Below are positions 31,953 to 43,294 of a DNA stretch of 64,000 nucleotides, piece after piece. The DNA comes from Anthostomella pinea. Its lineage: Eukaryota > Ascomycota > Sordariomycetes > Xylariales > Xylariaceae. The stretch covers positions 1,116,001 to 1,180,000 of the forward strand of contig CAUWAG010000020.1 in the NCBI GenBank assembly GCA_963556695.1, given 5' to 3'. Both the position numbers and the translations under genes were made by a program. The notes beneath the pieces were generated by a model. That model was not told the DNA's origin, ran no database searches, and saw only the letters and a program-made list of their open reading frames with translations. The stretch's first letter is position 1, and each line of letters starts with the position of its first letter.

Positions 31953-34433
31953 ATGACACGGAAACCAATCATCGGTTTGCTGGGCGGAGGTTAGTCTAGA
32001 GTCTTCATATCCTTCTCAGCTTTTCTGAGTGAAACACTGCTGACACAGACCTGAAGGCCAACTGGGCCAGATGCTATGTCAAGCCGCTGCGCCTCTGGGG
32101 ATAACTGTCGCAGTGCTGGATGCCGAAGACTGCCCTGCGAAACAGATCAACCACAACAAACTACACGTCACTGGGTCTTTCAAGGACCCCGAGAAGATCA
32201 GGCTCTTGGCTTCGCGATGTGATGTGCTCACCGTTGAAATCGAGCATGTCGACACTGGAGTGCTCGAAGAAGTCGCGACAACAGGTGTCGAGGTCCCCAC
32301 AGCTGATGGCAAAGGCAAGACCATGAAGAAGGTCCCCGTGCATCCGTCCTACAAGACGATACGCTTGATCCAAGACAAGTACCAGCAAAAGGAGTATCTT
32401 GCCAAGAACGGGCTACCAGTCGCTCCCCAGATGGCTATCGAGTCTGGAGATGGTCGTGTCGAGTCACTGAAGCTAGCCGCCTCCAGGTTTGGGTTCCCAT
32501 TCATGTTGAAAGCTAGCAAGGGCTCCTACGATGGCCGTGGGAACTTCAAAGTCCGAAGTCCTGAGGATTTCAAGACTGCGGTTGAGGAAATGGGCGATTA
32601 CCTCTATGCTGAGAAATGGGTTCCCTTTGAGGTTAGTGTCTGGCATTGTTAGACCCTTGTTTAAGGTAGCATTCGAGGCTTGCAGCACGACATATTTTCC
32701 TCCGATTGCTGTCCCAGTCCACGTAGCCGGCAACGAGTCGCGGGCTGGGCCTCATGCAACTCCATATGTCTTGAAACGGTCAAAATGAGCTGTCGCTAAT
32801 GCGAACGTACTAAACAGATGGAGCTCGCCGTGATGGTGATGAGGACAGAAGACAACAACGGCAGACTAAAGGCAGTCTACCCCTACCCTGTCGTCGAGAC
32901 CATCCACGAGGATTCGATATGTACCAAAGTCTTCTACCCACCCCGTAATGTTTCTGAGGAGGTCAAGGAAAAGGCCCAGAAGGTGGCATGCGATGTTGTT
33001 GCTAGCCTTTGGGGAAGAGGCGTATTTGCTGTCGAGATGTTCCTAGTCGACAGACAGGTCATCGTCAATGAGGTTAGTTTCCCTGTCCCCGTTTCCCACC
33101 TTTTCGGGGACAGTGTCTGGCGGGGGTTGACTTCATTCTTACACATCTCGTGCGCTACCTTGAAATACCCCTATTCCTCCTCTTCGATACATAAGGCAGG
33201 AGTAACGACTGACTTGCGAAGATCGCTCCACGCCCTCACAACTCCGGTCACCTTACAATGGAGATGGTACCACAGATGTCTCAGTTCAAGGCACAACTAC
33301 ATGCTGTCCTGGATGAAGTACCGGAAAACGGCTTGACTCTCACACCAAGGGTTCCTAGCGCGATCATGTTGAATATCCTTGGTGGAGCAAAGCCGACTTC
33401 ACACGACAGATTCGTCGACCTTGCCAACGGGTCATTCGATCAATACACCGATGTATACGTCCATCTATACGGCAAGGAGTCCAAGCCAGGTCGCAAGATC
33501 GGCCATGTTACGGCGACCGGCTTCTCATCAGTGGACCAGTTGTCTAGCCGAATCAGTCCGCTCATCAAATGCATGGACGAGATTAGAGCGGAGCGGATCG
33601 GATCAAGGGACGCGATACAAGGATTGAATACCCCACAGCTCAAAGGTGTACCGCTTGTAGCAGTCACAATGGGTTCTGACTCGGATTTGAAAACCGTGAG
33701 TGCCGGGCTTCAGATCTTAGACGATTTCGAAGTCCCTTTCTCGATTCGAATCACATCTGCCCACCGCACACCACGCGAGATGATGATGTTCGCAGAGGAA
33801 ACTGCCAGGTCAGGATGCAAGGTGATAATTGCAGCTGGTAAGTGTCCATTCATAGCCCCGCCCTTCATTTTGACGCGACCTCTCCAATGTGGAATATCCT
33901 TCGTTGAAATGAGCCTCTTACTAACTCGTGACCCTCTAGCCGGCGGCGCTGCTCATCTACCAGGAAGTAAGTAAATTCAGTGTTTCCTACAAATCTGCGT
34001 CCTCTTTACCATCTTGCGTCTGCGTATATCGAGCTTATGGCTTGACGGTCTTGGAGCAATACTCTCTCCACCTTCCCGCTCCTGTAATCTTCCCTGGCTC
34101 GACAAGGAAATGCTGACTCAAGACGTTACAGTGCTGGCCAGTGAAGTTCACATACCAGTGATTGGGATTCCCATAAAGGCCAGTGTACTAGATGGCAACG
34201 ATTCGCTACTCTCGATCGTCCAGATGCCACGTGGGATTCCGTGCGCCACTGTCGGCATAGGCAACTCGACCAATGCGGCCCTCCTTGCCATTCGAATACT
34301 GGGCACCACGTTTCCCGAGTACGCCGGTAAGATGAAGAGATATCAGGAGAAGTTGCGGACCGAAGTCATCGCCAAGGACGAGAAGCTGGTCTCAACTGAC
34401 TGGAAGGCGTATTTGGAAGGCATGAGGAATTGA
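31953..34433 (+). CDS. ADE2: Phosphoribosylaminoimidazole carboxylase, PurK-PurE fusion (603 aa, six exons)
   Basis: De novo purine synthesis: converts AIR to CAIR. Exons are 31953-31989, 32057-32631, 32818-33072, 33222-33837, 33940-33966 and 34132-34433. The summed length is exactly 604 codons. The start reads [19 protein letters not shown]. The PurK ATP-grasp half follows ([58 protein letters not shown]). The PurE half has [39 protein letters not shown] and [24 protein letters not shown], including the conserved SAHRTP and GGAAHL active-site motifs. Introns 1 and 3 end in AAG, and exon 5 is only 27 nt. The number and length of introns (67, 186, 149, 102, 165 nt) are high for this gene. Loss of this gene gives red colonies in yeasts. 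Confidence 0.93.
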
Positions 34434-35190
34434 TACCTAGGTTGCTTCAGTGGGGTGAAAACATTGATAATGACACTGTTACTACCTCGACCTGAGTATT
34501 GATCTGCGTCAGAACAAAAAAAACATTCAAACCCCAAAAGATTTATTCCCACCATGAACGTTTCTATCCGCCTTCTGCGAAAGAGCATGTCTCTGAACAC
34601 CGCGGTGTGTGCTCGTCTACATGATACCAGCAACCCCTATGACCACAACTCACCATGGCGAACCCGCCTCAAACACCAACTAAAGCCAATCTCATCGACC
34701 TGAACAACACCTTCCCCGACCACCAACACTCCCTCCACGACGGCATCCTCGCCATTCAGGCGCAAATCCCCATACTCGCAGTCCACCGCACCTAACCACC
34801 GTCTACAATACCGCCCTCCAGCAAGCAAGCCTGCGACAAATACCTCCGCCATGAAGTCGACCAACCACACCCACATGCTGATGATTTGGTGACCAGTGTC
34901 TGACAGCGGGAAGATCTCGTCACCGTTTGGCTGCATATGGCTCCGATTGCTTGTCTTCACATCGTGCGGCCCAACGCGCATATCCTGTGCTGACGTCTTG
35001 GAGGTGGTCGTCATGCTTGCTTGATTTGTTAAGGGTGTGGGTGCCGAGTCTAAAAGGCGTAGAGATCCAAGGGACTCTCCTCTTCGGCGCTCCGCTTGTG
35101 GAACCAAATGCCAAATGCCAACTGACGTGCCAAAGCTACTTACATGGACTCCTCCTCTGAATCGCCCTTAGAGTCATTCCGGTCACCCTT
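34434..35190. other. Intergenic with a short possible gene remnant
   Basis: A 46-codon frame at 34655-34795 (starting MANPPQTPTKANLIDLNN) has good composition, and the next frame continues with protein-like text (TVYNTALQQASL). This suggests a decayed gene of unknown family. The antisense frames here are probably shadows of it. Confidence 0.3.
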
Positions 35191-36499
35191 CTAGTTGCCA
35201 CATCCTTCGCTTTGCTTGAAAGCCTCGCCCTTGTGCTCTATCTTCCGTTCATGCATTATCCAGTCGGAGATCTCCTCCGCTGCAAGGTCAGGCTTCTCAG
35301 CATAACTGAGCAGGTATCCCTGTAGCTGAGCCGGGGTGAACTCTTCGTTGGGGATCTTGCTGCCAAAGGTCACTGCGGCGGCCTCGAGCTCCAGCTTCCC
35401 CTGAGAAGAGATAAGAGCATCGCTCTCTTCGTCCGGCGAGTACATCCGCATGAACATCTCTCGAGCCGCCAGCTGCGCGATCTTGCCGAGGTAGACCTTC
35501 TTATCCACCCTGCCCGGCCGCACCAGCGCCTCGTCCAGCTCGTCGGGGTGGTTCGAGGTCATGATGACGACTCGGCCCTCCGGAGAGGCGATGCCGTCCA
35601 GGACGTTCAAGAGTCCGGACAGGGTGCAGCCCTTTTCGCCCTTGTCGGGGTTTTCAGGCCTTCGCTTTATGCCGACGGCGTCGATGTCTTCGATAACGAG
35701 AAGGCAGCGATCGGGTAACTGGTTGAATAGATTACTGAGACAACGGTCGGTGGGAATGCTCGGAAGGTTGAGCATGTAGAGGTCCAGGTCGAACAACCCG
35801 ACGAGGACAATAGAGAGAGACGTTTTGCCCGTTCCAGGTGGGCCACTGCAATGATAGTCAGCCTTTTTGTGCCTAGGTAGTGAGTGCATCGAGGGCACGG
35901 TCTTGGTGCGCAAGGAACGTGACAACTAGTTATGACATACTGCAGTAGATACCCTCTTCGGTACGGGATGCCGCGTCTTCCGTGATATCTTCTCGTAGAA
36001 TCGGCGCAATACTTGGCGATATTATCGACAAGTGAGGCCTTGGTATCGTGGTTGAAGTGTACGGTATCGATGTGACGCAGGGGTCGCAAAGCCTCTTCCT
36101 CCCAGTTAGGAGTTCGACCTCCGTCAGTCACATAGATTCTCACGTAGGACTGCGTCTGCCGGTCGACAAAGCGTCGGCAATCGGTGAGGAGCCTGGTGCG
36201 AAAGTCAGCTACATTAGATATAGGGTTTCTTCCATGCTGACTCACCGCTTGATTGGGGCTGTTGACCGTCCCATACACATGACGACCATGGGCTCCATGC
36301 CAGTAGGAGGCCGAATGTAGTCGTCAGGTGCGCTATCCGCCCGGATATTGTTGAGCCGCCGAACCATAAAGAGATTCCAATCGTGTATGAACCAGGTTGC
36401 GTCGAACGTTGTGGACTAGGCAGGAACAGCAAGTCAGCGTGATTCGTACCAGTTGACAACCTCACGAGTCAAACGTACGTAGGCGATCGGCAGCTTCAT
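35191..36499 (-). CDS. BCS1-like AAA ATPase, without a recognisable N-terminal membrane region
   Basis: Resembles fungal relatives of Bcs1, the mitochondrial inner-membrane AAA chaperone for Rieske protein insertion. Supported exons are 36499-36479, 36415-36246, 36192-35941 and 35845-35191, with consistent phases (introns 63, 53 and 95 nt). BCS1_N text includes TFDATWFIHDWNLFMVRR, STAPIKRLLTDC and RGIPYRRGYLL. The AAA domain has Walker A HGPPGTGKTSLS, Walker B CLLVIEDIDAV, GLLNVLDG and TSNHPDELDEALVRPGRVD. The usual N-terminal membrane segment is not found, and only about 300 bp separate the first exon from a plus-strand gene. The start at 36499 is therefore tentative; a short upstream exon is possible. 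Confidence 0.75.
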
Positions 36500-36803
36500 C
36501 CTTTTTACTGTAACCTGGTCAGTGGTGGAGAATCCTATCATGACCAAGCTAGCTTTATCAAATCTCTTCTCAAGAGCTGAAATACAGTACCTAGAAAGAA
36601 AGGCAACCCCTTGCGGAGTAAGTGCTGGTGTTCAGGTCCCCTCCCGGTTGCGCATGGCCTCGTTCCGTCGTACAAGGGCAGGGGCCTACATATTTGAGAT
36701 GAGCATGTCCTCTCCTCCGCCTCTCTGCGAAGAAACAACATAGCTCGCACTTCTTGTAGGGCTCGGGGGGTTTGCTCATGCTTACAGTCTCGACTGTGCT
36801 CCA

Positions 36804-37523
36804 ATGGCATCACACGCAAAGGCCGAGGGATGGCTGTCGACGGAGTCATTCTCAACCGTCGTTCACACCGATGTTCGCAGCGTATCCGGAGGAGGCACCA
36901 CCACGGTTACTGAAACTGGCCTTGAGGCGAATGTGTGGCTCATCGGACCCGATGGCGTTGTTCTCACCCCTGTTGGGTTGGCTACTCTGCCTCTGGCCAA
37001 GACAACGACCGAGGCGGCAACGACCGAGTCAATACCCCTGAGCTCGGCGACTCAGACGACTCCGTCTTCTACCACGAGTGCCTTCGGCTCGGAAACTCAC
37101 TCAGCATCTCCTTCAAGCAGCTCAAGCGCAACGAATAGCACCCCCACATCCCCTCCAAACAGCTCGACCGCAACGGATAGCGCCCCGACTATTACCACTT
37201 CCAGCCTGGGTAGCGGCGCCATCGCAGGTGTTGCCGTCCGCAGTCTACTGGGCGCTAAGATACTCGCTGGACTGATCTGGCTCGTGCTGTACTACCGATG
37301 GAAAGCATTGTGCAATACACCATCTCGCACATCTCAGGGTGAGCGAGCAGACGAGACCGGCGAACACGGATACCAGAAGCCAGAACTGGAAGCCACTCCA
37401 CCGGCTACGACATCTGATATAGCAAATGGAAAGGCAGCGATTATGGACTCAGGTGTGAAATACGAGCTCAGCGCCGAGTCGGAGAAGCCGAGGCCGCCGG
37501 TGGAGATGGAGGTGCCGCCTTGA
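36804..37523 (+). CDS. Ser/Thr-rich single-pass membrane protein (239 aa), cell-wall-sensor-like
   Basis: A single exon. Residues 1-65 are folded-looking but unrecognised (STVVHTDVRSVSGGGTTTV). About 70 Ser/Thr/Pro-rich residues follow, probably O-glycosylated. Then come a Gly/Ala-rich membrane segment (GAIAGVAVRSLLGAKILAG...WLVLYY), a basic stop-transfer, and a polar cytoplasmic tail with YQKPELEA, YELSAESEK and PVEM. This layout is common in Pezizomycotina and recalls Mid2/WSC-type sensors without their cysteine domain. No cleavable signal peptide is evident, so a missed upstream exon is possible. The next gene carries the same tail motifs. Confidence 0.65.
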   Translation: MASHAKAEGWLSTESFSTVVHTDVRSVSGGGTTTVTETGLEANVWLIGPDGVVLTPVGLATLPLAKTTTEAATTESIPLSSATQTTPSSTTSAFGSETHSASPSSSSSATNSTPTSPPNSSTATDSAPTITTSSLGSGAIAGVAVRSLLGAKILAGLIWLVLYYRWKALCNTPSRTSQGERADETGEHGYQKPELEATPPATTSDIANGKAAIMDSGVKYELSAESEKPRPPVEMEVPP

Positions 37524-37928
37524 ATGGTTTGCCAGCTCAAGCATGGGAGATCGATGTATGGAGAGCAGTTCACTCAGCCTATTGGTAGTACTATATCACG
37601 AAGACTCAGTATTAGGGGGTTATGACATATCAGGAGTTAGTTGATGCTGACTAGCCCTCTTGAATGAAGCCCAGACGACTATCGTCATGGATAGGAGGAG
37701 TAGCACCTCATAGGTATCGCGTGTTTGCGTCGCACATAGTGATACCCGAATGTGCTGGCAGCTGCAGGTATCCTCCGCTCTGCATGCTCAGAAACGGTAT
37801 TTGAAATGAGCGTCTCCATTTCCCCTCTCACTTCTCTTGGGCTTTGGGAAGTTCTCGAATTATACGTTCAGCATTTTGATCATTGTCTTTTATCCCACGA
37901 TATAACCGAGACAGGAACAAATCCACCA

Positions 37929-38594
37929 ATGTCGTCACCGGGGCTCGTCACGAGCATTTTCGAAACGACTGTGGCTCATGGTGGTGATACCTATCTAATG
38001 GAAGGGGTGTATACGGTCGAGTAGACGGGGCTGAAGTTTGAGACTATGGAATGGCTGCCGCTGTCCACGACGTCAGAGGTCTCATCAAGCAGTCCCACGA
38101 CTATCTCAACTAAGCCATCAACCACGAGCAGCCTCACCCCCGTGACGCGCACCACCTCATCCTCCCTCAACACATCCAATTCAGGCACCGGCACGAGGAA
38201 GACCACCACCCCAACACCCACGCCCACCGCACAGAACAAACAAATGAACACCGAGAGCATCGTAATAGTTACAATTGTCGTTGCAGTCCTAGTAACCCTC
38301 TGCATCCTCGTGTTCTACTACCGCCGCAAAGCGAAGCGCAAAAAGAGCGCAACCAAAGCCCCCTCCAGCTTCAACTCCAGCCAACCAGAAGAAACCGAGC
38401 AACAGAGCTACCACAAACCCGAGCTCGAAGCCTCATCGCCCCTGGCTGCACGGGAGACAGGCAGGGGATGTGGTGAGGGGGGTGGCAGAGTCGAGTTGGC
38501 TGCTCCAGTGGCGACGTACGAGCTCAGTTCCGAGGCAGAGAAGACGCGGTCGCCAGTGGAGATGGATGGGGGTGGCCCGTGGGTGAGTGAGTGA
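37929..38594 (+). pseudogene. Tandem paralogue of the preceding membrane protein, interrupted by an in-frame TAG
   Basis: The frame from about 37752 (likely start ATG 37929, MSSPGLVTSIFETT) runs to a TAG at 38022-38024. In the same frame it continues directly (TGLKFETMEWLPLS) to 38594 with no other stop. The downstream part has a Ser/Thr-rich stretch, a membrane segment (SIVIVTIVVAVLVTLCILVFYY), a basic anchor, and a tail with YHKPELEA, YELSSEAEK and PVEM, matching the upstream neighbour. The neighbour reads TVTETGL where this one reads YTVE-stop-TGL. One nonsense change therefore separates it from an intact paralogue. The normal stop lies inside a GTGA microsatellite. Confidence 0.6.
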
Positions 38595-38606
38595 GTGAGT
38601 GAGTGA
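38583..38606. repeat. (GTGA)6 microsatellite spanning a stop codon
   Basis: Six GTGA units, directly at the 3' end of the interrupted membrane-protein frame. The TGA at 38592-38594 is part of the repeat, so slippage would alter the last residues of the tail. Confidence 0.85.
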
Positions 38607-39364
38607 CTGTACAGTGCAGACAGAAGGGGAGGGTGGTGGGAAAGGATCAGCTTGGATCATGATCGAGGACCACTTTCTTATCGCGCATTTGGCAGGGCAG
38701 ATGAACTTCGTAGGGCCAGGGAGATTGGGGGGGGGATGGGGGGGATGGTAGATTCGTGACCTGATGAAATGCCTGTCAGCGTGCACATCAGATTCGAGAG
38801 GAGCTGGGGTTGCCGATAGACTGGGTTAACATGTGGAAAGGAGAATCGTGCGGTGGACTGTGCTAAATCATAGAGTATGGTGGCCGGTGAGTCCTCAGGA
38901 AAAATTGCAACACGCGCCTGTCTCTCCGGCAATCAGTCGTTATGCCTATCAAGACTCATTAGCCATCACATGCATTAGGAGTTGAGTCATCTAGGTGATT
39001 GTGTTGGTATCCATTGATGCGGTGCCTGCGGAGAGTCCTGCAGCTATCGAATCTGCATTAGCCGTCCCTCCCTAATGCGCTTAATGCCTCCTGACTCAAG
39101 GCTACGCATCTTATATTGTACACAGCTGATGAATATGAAATGAGGTATCATGTTGAAAAAGTCCATGCAAAAGACGAATGCCCTGAAGAAGGCAATACTC
39201 CAGACGCCGTTCTTGAGAAGCCAGCAAAAGCCAAACGCCTTGATGATGATGAACCCCTAGCCTTGTAATCAAGTTGGACCTTTCCAAACCTTCGCCTCGT
39301 GGTCCATACTACATCCTTCTTCGCCTGGTATAGCGGGCCGGGGGCTGAGGCGATTGAACGTATC
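38595..39364. other. Intergenic, convergent 3' ends
   Basis: Lies between two convergent genes. It contains a short G-run (about 38728-38745). No gene is supported; short minus-strand frames have no recognisable features. Confidence 0.45.
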
Positions 39365-40898
39365 CTACGATTCGCGCACCTCGCCTTCGTCATCATCCGA
39401 GTTGAGACGTTGACGCTTCTCCTCACGGCCTTCGGACGCCAATGACTCGACCTCCTTCCGTTTCGACGGTGATGGCAGCCCCTCTCCGTTCGTGCCCGAG
39501 TGGATGACGGGGTTATTAGCAGCCTCTTTCAATGCTGCATCTGAATCGCCCGGCGCTGCTTGAGAGGCCGACTCAGCCGCCGCAGTGTCAACTTCCCGTT
39601 CCGCCGCTGCCTCGCCCACGCCATTGACGTACGCCTTCGGGCTTTGCGTGGCACGGTCCGTTCTCGGAGTTGCATTGCTTGAGCCAATATCCTCGCCTCT
39701 GCGTCTCGTGTTTTCGAGGTTGAATTCAGGTGAGGCTTGATAGGGGTTCTCAGGCTTGCGCAGAGGGTTCTCAATGTAAAACTCTTTTAGGACCTCGATA
39801 GCCTTGACACAGTGCTCTTCGTTCCCCTGTAGTGACTTCCACCACGGATCACCATTGATATCTTCAATGCGCTCCCTCGTGAAGGTGCTCGAGAAGAAGA
39901 TCGATGCAATGGCGACGTCGCGTGCCTCCATGAGAAGCGGCAGAATCGTCAGGCATGAGTCATTGCAGAAGGCCCATGCCGCGTGTCGCAGGTGCTTATT
40001 GTGAATCACGCCCAGCTGGCCCAGAAAGTCGTATAACTTAACGTACGGGTGCTCAACCATGAGATCAAAGGTTAGCTGCTCCAGCATCACTTCCTCGTAC
40101 ATGAGGATACTGTCGCGCCATCGCCAATATTCCTTAGATTGTTCGTCCACGATGAGTTTAGGGTTCTTCTGGGCAACCTTGGCGACCGCGATGATGATAT
40201 CTTTCGTCTTACGGCAGTTTTCTTCGGTCTTGTTTGCCAGGAATAGCGATGTGGCAGCGATGTTCTATTTCGAATATGTGATTAGCCAAATGTTTGATCA
40301 AGCAACGTCGGAGATGCACTTGATGCGCAATGCCACAAGGTCTTGCCCTTGCAGGGTCGAATATATGCGCTCGACTGTTGTCTTATTGTACACAATGGAT
40401 GCGACTTGCGAGTCTACTCACATAATGATGTACTCCTTGTTTCTCCTCGACCATGCTGGACCTCATGTAAAACCGATGAAAGAAGACGCCGGCAACGTAG
40501 AGAGTGGTCTGGGGAAGCTCGAGCAGAACGCCGGCTTGGTAGATGAAATTGACACCCTTCGCTCGGCGCAGTCTCTCCTCGGCCTGTGAAAGGCCGTCCA
40601 AGATGCTCGGGCTGCTGCGAACCTCGTCATGGGTGAAAACCCACTGATTCGGCATGGCGACTGGTGTTTTCGGTGTTTTCGGTGCTGATTGAGCAGGCGA
40701 GGTTGCGCTTCGTCGCGAGTGAGGTCTCGGAGGTGATGTGCGAGAGGAGTGTGTAGGTGGCGATGGAACGGAAGGTGGCACGTCGCGTCGTCTCGATGGG
40801 GATCTCGAGGGACGGTCGGCGCGATTGTTGGGAGGAGGTACGGCTGGCGGTTGGTAGCCTTCCCGGGGAGGAGGCCGGTATCTGTCGATGCTCGCCAT
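39365..40898 (-). CDS. Cyclin of an RNA polymerase II CTD kinase (Ctk2/cyclin-K/Pch1 type), 458 aa, two exons
   Basis: Regulatory subunit for a Cdk9- or Ctk1-type kinase that phosphorylates the polymerase II C-terminal domain in the nucleus. Exon 1 is 40898-40422 and exon 2 is 40264-39365; the 157-nt intron is phase 0 (GVHHY-NIAATSLFLANKTEE). An N-terminal Pro/Arg/Ser-rich region of about 80 residues precedes the first cyclin fold (QWVFTHDEV, RRAKGVNFIYQAGVLLELPQ, VAGVFFHRFYMR, then LFLANKTEENCRKTKDII). The second fold has YEEVMLEQLTFDLMVEHPY. The C-terminus is disordered and acidic. The NKTEE and early QTTL motifs fit transcriptional (K/L/T) cyclins rather than cell-cycle cyclins. Which partner kinase it serves is not visible from sequence. 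Confidence 0.85.
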
Positions 40899-41671
40899 CG
40901 TGCCTGTGTCAAGCTCCAGCTGCCTGGATATTCAAGGCAGTAGGTAGCTTCAGGCAGTTGGTAGTCGTGACGGGGCGTAGAGAGGCTGACACGCCGCAAA
41001 TATTGGCCTAGGTAGCGTCGATGGATGTGCTCATTTCTCTGGTCCACTGAGGTCTTGATGTGATGCAGGGACGAGAGGCAACTCGACAATGTGGGAGGAA
41101 TGATGTTCTCGATTTCTTTGAGGTTGCCCTTTGCCCTTTCATCTCTACGGCATTTCATCGGCACGCCACGCCATGGTGTGGATCAAGAATGCGGGTGTTA
41201 TCTAATCGCCGACCCCGACCATTAGATACCTAGGTACTCTTTAGAGGAGATGCTCCCGTATTTAATAAGGTATTTATGGAAAGGTGATCCCCCAGGGTGG
41301 CCCGAGGCACATGTCACATTTGAATGGCTTCAGACAGGATTACAGGTAACAGAAGGCTGCGCGTGTCACAACATGTTATGATATCAAACACGAAGGAAGT
41401 TGTGAAGCCTTTCGCAGTTGATCGCGAACAGAGTGATGCGCCTCCTTGAAGAATATATATTACGGGGGGTATATCACGTCTGCAATTAGCATTGGCACAA
41501 TCCCACTGCATGTGTGTAGCGGATGTGCACCTGTACTTACCCAGATATTTCAGTACCCTTGGGTAATGCAGAGGTTGGCTGGAGCACGCTGTAGCCGACA
41601 GGGTGCATTAGAATGTTTATTGGGTATCAAGTCTTCCTCATATCCTATCATCTGTCGACTCGGGCTTCAGC
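40899..41671. other. Intergenic between the cyclin promoter and the PRP4 terminator
   Basis: No gene is supported. CCTAGGTA-type motifs occur at 41009 and 41231. Confidence 0.45.
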
Positions 41672-43294
41672 TTAAACTCCCTCACCATCATTCCTACCCC
41701 ATAGTTTGACAGTTCTATCATGCCCTCCACTGACGATCCATTTCCCGTCTCGACTGATGTCCACGCTTGCCACCGGGCCTGTATGGCCTTCCAAGGATTG
41801 TGTGAGTGTCCAGTCGTCAGCTGAGAAGATGTTGACCTTGCGGTCGATCCCACTCGATACAAAGAAGGTACCCGATTTCTTCGGAAGCTGGTTGCCCTTC
41901 TCATCCATCCCAGGTGCGTTGCCGAATATTGGATCGTCTAATCCCTTGTACCATCTGAGATCTGAGACCGCGCTGCTATGCGCTCCGATCCCACCTGTTC
42001 TTTGTACTTTCCTTACGTCCCAGCATTTTATCCAGCCGTCTGCCGAGCCTGTCAGCACCCGGTGGCCGTCCGAGCCCCAGTCAATCCCGTGGATCGGCTT
42101 GATATGACCATCTAAATGACCGTCTAGAATCATCACTGTTCTACCCGATCGTAGGTCCCATATCCTGCCAATGCTGTCGAGACCTCCACTGGCTAACAGC
42201 GATCCGTCCGAGTTGTAACTCACAGCGAAGACACCTCGAGAATGTCCTTCTTGAAGTAGGAGCTCTGTAGTCGTTTCCACGTCCCAGAGTCGCCATGTTG
42301 TGTCCTCGGACGCCGAAGCGAGGTGCCGCCCGGAAGGATGAAACTCGACTCTGCAGACCCGCTGGCCGTGTCCCTCGAGTGTTGAAAGGGGTGTATCCTG
42401 AGTCAAAGACCAGAGATTTATGTGTCCCTCTGCACCGCCTGATGCCATATTGACGGAGTCCGGCGAGACATTGCTTTCTGGCAAGGTGGCGCCCGGAAAC
42501 CACGATATGCCACTGACCTTATTGTTGTGTCCCCGTAGCGTCATCTTCTCCTCGAGCGAGGGTATCTCGATTAGCTTGATTGAACCTCCGAAGTTGCCTG
42601 CAGCAACAAGCTGCCCGTTCGGTGATATCCTCGTCATGCTAACGTGTCTATCTCCTGCTGTCTGACTGCCTTGAAGCTCGAAACCTTGCAATCGTTCCTT
42701 AATTTGCTTGCGAAATTTGACGTGCGTTCGTAATGGTATCGTTGCCTCTTGCTTCTGGAATGCTAGTCTTTGCTTCGCCCGCGGTAGAGAGAACCGCGCG
42801 ATCTCTTGCCGTGCTCGTAGCAGCTCGGGGCTGCCATTCGTGTAGAACTCCTCTTCCTGGTCGGCTTGGTCTTCGTCCGGCGCATCCTCCATGGCGACAT
42901 CTCCTGCCTCGCCTGTTCCCTGACCCGTCTGTATATTCAACAACAGCCCTCTTAGTCGGTCGCGACGATCTCCTGGGCCCTCGCCAAAGAGTGTGATAGG
43001 CTCGCCGAGCTCTCGGAGCTTCGCGCGCACGCGGCCGTCGTCTGTAGGAACGGCAATATTTGCAGCCATCCTCTTGCGCTCGAATTGTCCGAGGATGGCG
43101 GAGGCCTTCTCGGGCGCAATGCCCGCGGAAGCTGAGGGCATGTCATAGTCGCGGTCTATGGGGATCTCGTCTAGACTGATGCCGCGATCCTGCGTACCGT
43201 GATAGTTAGAATCAGTACTTAGTTGAGTTTGCACGCGATGCGGTTGTACCTCTTCGGCCTCCTCCACGTACGCCTGGCGCGACGGGTGCATCAT
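41672..43294 (-). CDS. PRP4: U4/U6 snRNP splicing factor Prp4 (WD40), 540 aa, intronless
   Basis: Component of the U4/U6.U5 tri-snRNP, needed for spliceosome assembly. Residues 60-120 carry the splicing-factor motif (SFM) typical of Prp4/PRPF4 ([45 protein letters not shown]). An acidic linker follows, and the C-terminal 330 residues form a WD40 propeller with clear repeats ([92 protein letters not shown]), each ending in W-D or equivalent. It starts with two adjacent Met codons; either may be used. The gene has no introns although most neighbours do. Confidence 0.92.
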   Translation of the reverse strand: MMHPSRQAYVEEAEEVQPHRVQTQLSTDSNYHGTQDRGISLDEIPIDRDYDMPSASAGIAPEKASAILGQFERKRMAANIAVPTDDGRVRAKLRELGEPITLFGEGPGDRRDRLRGLLLNIQTGQGTGEAGDVAMEDAPDEDQADQEEEFYTNGSPELLRARQEIARFSLPRAKQRLAFQKQEATIPLRTHVKFRKQIKERLQGFELQGSQTAGDRHVSMTRISPNGQLVAAGNFGGSIKLIEIPSLEEKMTLRGHNNKVSGISWFPGATLPESNVSPDSVNMASGGAEGHINLWSLTQDTPLSTLEGHGQRVCRVEFHPSGRHLASASEDTTWRLWDVETTTELLLQEGHSRGVFAVSYNSDGSLLASGGLDSIGRIWDLRSGRTVMILDGHLDGHIKPIHGIDWGSDGHRVLTGSADGWIKCWDVRKVQRTGGIGAHSSAVSDLRWYKGLDDPIFGNAPGMDEKGNQLPKKSGTFFVSSGIDRKVNIFSADDWTLTQSLEGHTGPVASVDISRDGKWIVSGGHDRTVKLWGRNDGEGV

